This document shows, piece by piece, positions 7,539 to 9,664 of a stretch of 9,664 nt of DNA (positions within the stretch are counted from its first letter, which is position 1; each line of letters begins with the position of its first letter). The stretch comes from an uncultured Oscillospiraceae bacterium (GTDB lineage: Bacteria > Bacillota > Clostridia > Oscillospirales > Acutalibacteraceae), in the NCBI GenBank assembly GCA_958354085.1, contig CATWUX010000085.1, positions 1-9,664 of the forward strand, read 5' to 3'. The position numbers and the translations under genes are program-made. The notes under the pieces are model-generated. The model was not told where the DNA came from. It searched no databases and saw only the letters and a program-made list of their open reading frames with translations.

Positions 7539-8078
7539 ATGGGAAAAACGTATACCATGACGATCGCGGGTCTGGAACGGGAGTTGCCCATTTGCCGGAT
7601 CAACGAAAAGATGAGCATCGCTGCCTTTGTGATCTTCGGCGATGTGGAGCTGACGGTGGCGTCCGCCGAGGCTCTGCTGGAAAAAGCGCCGGAGTTCGAC
7701 GTGCTGATCACCGCGGAGGCCAAGGGGATTCCGCTCGTGTACGAAATGGCGTGTCAGAGCGGCCGGAAGTATTTCATCGCCCGCAAATATCCGAAGCTGT
7801 ATATGTCCAACCCGATCTCGGTGGATGTGCGGTCGATCACGACCGACAAGGAGCAGACCTTGTATCTCGACGAATCCGAGATGCAGTACATACAGGGCAA
7901 GCGTGTGCTGATCGTGGACGACGTGATCAGCACCGGCGAATCCCTGCGTGCGCTTGAAGAGCTGGTCAAGCGTTCCGGCGGCGTGATCGCCGGGCAATGC
8001 GCGATCCTCGCCGAAGGCGACGCGATCAAGCGGGACGATATTTTCTATCTGGAGCCGCTGCCGCTGTTTTTCGACTGA
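7539..8078 (+). CDS. Purine-type phosphoribosyltransferase (APRT-like), 179 aa
   Basis: The protein is a type I phosphoribosyltransferase. The PRPP-binding signature VLIVDDVISTGES spans residues 123-135, with the adjacent acidic pair Asp127-Asp128. The block LITAEAKGIPLVYEMA (56-71) and YFIARKYPKLYM (78-89) match the adenine/xanthine phosphoribosyltransferase group, and SITT...LYLD (99-111) fits the flexible hood loop of that group. These cytoplasmic enzymes attach ribose-5-phosphate from PRPP to a free base in purine salvage. It is not a close match to canonical Apt, so base specificity is left open and some members may be regulatory. ATG 7539 follows GGGGAG at 7525-7530 with 8 nt spacing; an in-frame GTG at 7518, directly after the typA stop, is less likely. 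It sits between typA and comEC on one strand, 46 bp before comEC. Confidence 0.88.
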   Translation: MGKTYTMTIAGLERELPICRINEKMSIAAFVIFGDVELTVASAEALLEKAPEFDVLITAEAKGIPLVYEMACQSGRKYFIARKYPKLYMSNPISVDVRSITTDKEQTLYLDESEMQYIQGKRVLIVDDVISTGESLRALEELVKRSGGVIAGQCAILAEGDAIKRDDIFYLEPLPLFFD

Positions 8079-8124
8079 GTTGTTCCGGCGCAAAGCCGAG
8101 GCGTGAACGGGGAGGAAACGCGGT

Positions 8125-9664
8125 ATGGCACGGCCTTTATGGATCGTGGGAACCACCTTTTTCCTGACACTGTGGTTGTCTGCGCAATTGCCGTGGACAA
8201 TAACGGTTCTGCTTTCTGCGCTTGCTTTTTTGTTTTTCCTTTTGACGCTCTTGTTTCGTCCATTGCGGCGCAGCAAGTCCGTTCAGGCGGCACTGCTGTC
8301 GGCAGCTGCCGCTTTTTGCGTTTTTGCCTGCAAAGAGGCGCTGGTCACACAGCCGCTGCAGGCGCGGGCCGGACAGACCGTGGAGGCGGCCTTCACGGTT
8401 CTGGAGGAGCCGACCGCCGATCGTCCGGAGCGCTGGACCATACAAATTACGGAGGGCGCGCTGCCGGAAGGCACAAAATTGTATTTGTGGGCGCCGCCTG
8501 CCGCGTTGGATGCGGACGCGCTCATGCAGGCGCGGGGAGAGCTTACCTTGTCTTCTCTGTCGTCTTATCAGTTCGCGGCGAAAGCGGACGGCATCGGCTT
8601 GCAGGCGGCGCCGGCAGGAGAGCTGACGGTTCTCGAAACGCCGCTGCCGTGGCAGGCGGCGCTGGCGGATTTTCGCACGGCGGTACGCCTGCACGCCCGC
8701 GGTGAATTGAGTGGTGATGTCGGCGCGTTAGTGCAGGGAATCTGTTTTGGCTATACCGGGCAGCTGTCGGACGCGGTCACGGAGCGTTTCCGGCGCGCCG
8801 GCGTGTCGCATTTGCTGGCTGTGTCCGGCTTGCACACCGCCGTTCTTGCGCAGGCATTGCTCGGCCTGCTGCGGCTGCTGCGTGTGCCGCGCCGTCTTGC
8901 CGCCGGCCTGACGATGGGCGGCGTAGCTGGCTTTATGTGGATCGTCGGGGCGCAGCCCTCCGTGCTGCGTGCCGGCGCCATGTGCTTGCTGACACTGCTG
9001 GGCATGACGCTGCACCGCGCGGCAGACGCGCGCAACTCGTTGGGATTCGCGGTGCTGGTGATCGCGCTGTGCAATCCGTATGCCGTGTATGACGTGGGGC
9101 TGCTGCTCTCGTTTGCGTCCACAGCGGGCTTACTGCTGCTTTATCCGGTGCTGCAGCGCGGCATCCGGCGCGCGCCGGATGCGCGCGCACCCTGGTGGCT
9201 GCGTCCGGCGGAGGCAGCCGCGCTTTCGGTCGCGGCGATCGTCCCGACGCTGCCGATTTTGGCGGTTTGCTTTGGAGAACTGTCGGTGTATGCGCCGTTG
9301 TCCAACCTGCTGACCGTTTTTCCGTCCACGCTGCTCATGCTGTGCGGGTGCGCGGCGACGCTGCTGTCCGCCGTTCCGTTTTTGGGTTTTGCCGCGCAGG
9401 GGTTGTTTTTCGTTGCCGGCGTGCTGGCGCGGTATTTGCTGCTGGTGACCGATGGGGTGTCGCGGCTGCCGCTGGCAACGGTTTCGATGCGGGATACCTA
9501 TTTGTTGGTATGGCTCGCCGCCGCGTTTGTGCTGGTGGGAGCCGGCTGGCATTGGCTGCGCTGGGCAGGCGTGCGCCGCGGCTTGGCGCTCGCCTGTAAC
9601 GTGCTGCTGCTGGGCGTGCTGGCGGACAAGGACTTCCGGGGGATCTTCGATCCCATCGTGCCCT
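8125..9664 (+). CDS. comEC: ComEC/Rec2 DNA-uptake channel, N-terminal part (runs off the window)
   Basis: The frame is open from ATG 8125 to the right edge (513 complete codons, no stop). GGGGAGG at 8109-8115 lies 9 nt before the ATG. Two hydrophobic helices (about 7-45 and 53-73) start the protein. A soluble segment of about 80-175 then corresponds to the N-terminal DUF4131-type domain. The Competence domain signature is clear: LVQGICFGYTGQLSD, then FRRAGVSHLLAVSGLHTAVL (about 222-241), followed by GAQPSVLRAGAMCLL and many further membrane segments. ComEC forms the inner-membrane channel that passes single-stranded DNA into the cytoplasm during natural transformation. A C-terminal metallo-beta-lactamase-like domain, if present, would lie beyond 9664. 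No stop or frameshift is seen. It is likely the third gene of the typA transcript, with no terminator in the 46-bp gap. Confidence 0.93.
   Translation, partial: MARPLWIVGTTFFLTLWLSAQLPWTITVLLSALAFLFFLLTLLFRPLRRSKSVQAALLSAAAAFCVFACKEALVTQPLQARAGQTVEAAFTVLEEPTADRPERWTIQITEGALPEGTKLYLWAPPAALDADALMQARGELTLSSLSSYQFAAKADGIGLQAAPAGELTVLETPLPWQAALADFRTAVRLHARGELSGDVGALVQGICFGYTGQLSDAVTERFRRAGVSHLLAVSGLHTAVLAQALLGLLRLLRVPRRLAAGLTMGGVAGFMWIVGAQPSVLRAGAMCLLTLLGMTLHRAADARNSLGFAVLVIALCNPYAVYDVGLLLSFASTAGLLLLYPVLQRGIRRAPDARAPWWLRPAEAAALSVAAIVPTLPILAVCFGELSVYAPLSNLLTVFPSTLLMLCGCAATLLSAVPFLGFAAQGLFFVAGVLARYLLLVTDGVSRLPLATVSMRDTYLLVWLAAAFVLVGAGWHWLRWAGVRRGLALACNVLLLGVLADKDFRGIFDPIVP

Noticed and set aside
8079..8124. 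Small CGGC / GCCG hairpin between the phosphoribosyltransferase and comEC genes
   Set aside because: It is a four-base stem without a T tract. Nothing supports a terminator or riboswitch in this 46-bp gap.

Overview
The window reads as a chromosomal segment from a GC-rich member of the Clostridia (Firmicutes), perhaps an Oscillospirales/Butyricicoccus-type gut anaerobe. This placement is inferred from strong GGAGG-type ribosome binding sites, the mix of gene families (TipAS-type MerR regulator, DUF1653, a COG4908-like acyltransferase beside a zinc-ribbon membrane protein) and sigma-A style promoters. GC is high by eye, with GC-rich third codon positions. No rRNA, tRNA, CRISPR array, insertion sequence or phage gene is seen.

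Layout. (1) Positions 2-487 are the C-terminal part of a TatD-family metal-dependent hydrolase, cut by the window edge. It runs tail to tail into a small ferritin-like four-helix protein on the minus strand (484-885); the two stop codons share one palindromic TTAA. (2) A 143-bp intergenic region carries a MerR-type promoter (TTGACT, 19-bp spacer, TACACT, dyad operator in the spacer). It drives a MerR regulator with a C-terminal TipAS domain (1029-1748). An in-frame ATG with its own ribosome binding site lies exactly at the start of the TipAS domain. A strong intrinsic terminator ends the gene. (3) A near-consensus promoter (1852-1880) starts a four-gene run. It encodes an HSL-type alpha/beta hydrolase fused to DUF1653, an HxxxDG acyltransferase (alcohol acetyltransferase/condensation superfamily), a zinc-ribbon six-helix membrane protein (DUF6320-like) and a membrane-anchored small extracytoplasmic protein whose sequence pattern resembles the chagasin (I42) fold. 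(4) An extended -10 promoter (5609-5637) precedes typA/bipA, a phosphoribosyltransferase and the start of a ComEC/Rec2 DNA-uptake channel gene that runs off the right edge.

How the parts work together. The esterase, acyltransferase and zinc-ribbon membrane protein look like one functional unit, with an acyl ester made by one enzyme and cut by the other. The substrate is unknown, and this is the least explained part of the window. The MerR gene is probably autoregulated, and its built-in second start suggests a free ligand-binding domain is made as well, as known for Streptomyces TipA. typA, the phosphoribosyltransferase and comEC look co-transcribed but are not obviously related in function. 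Genes are packed tightly and no gene-free stretch exceeds 150 bp.
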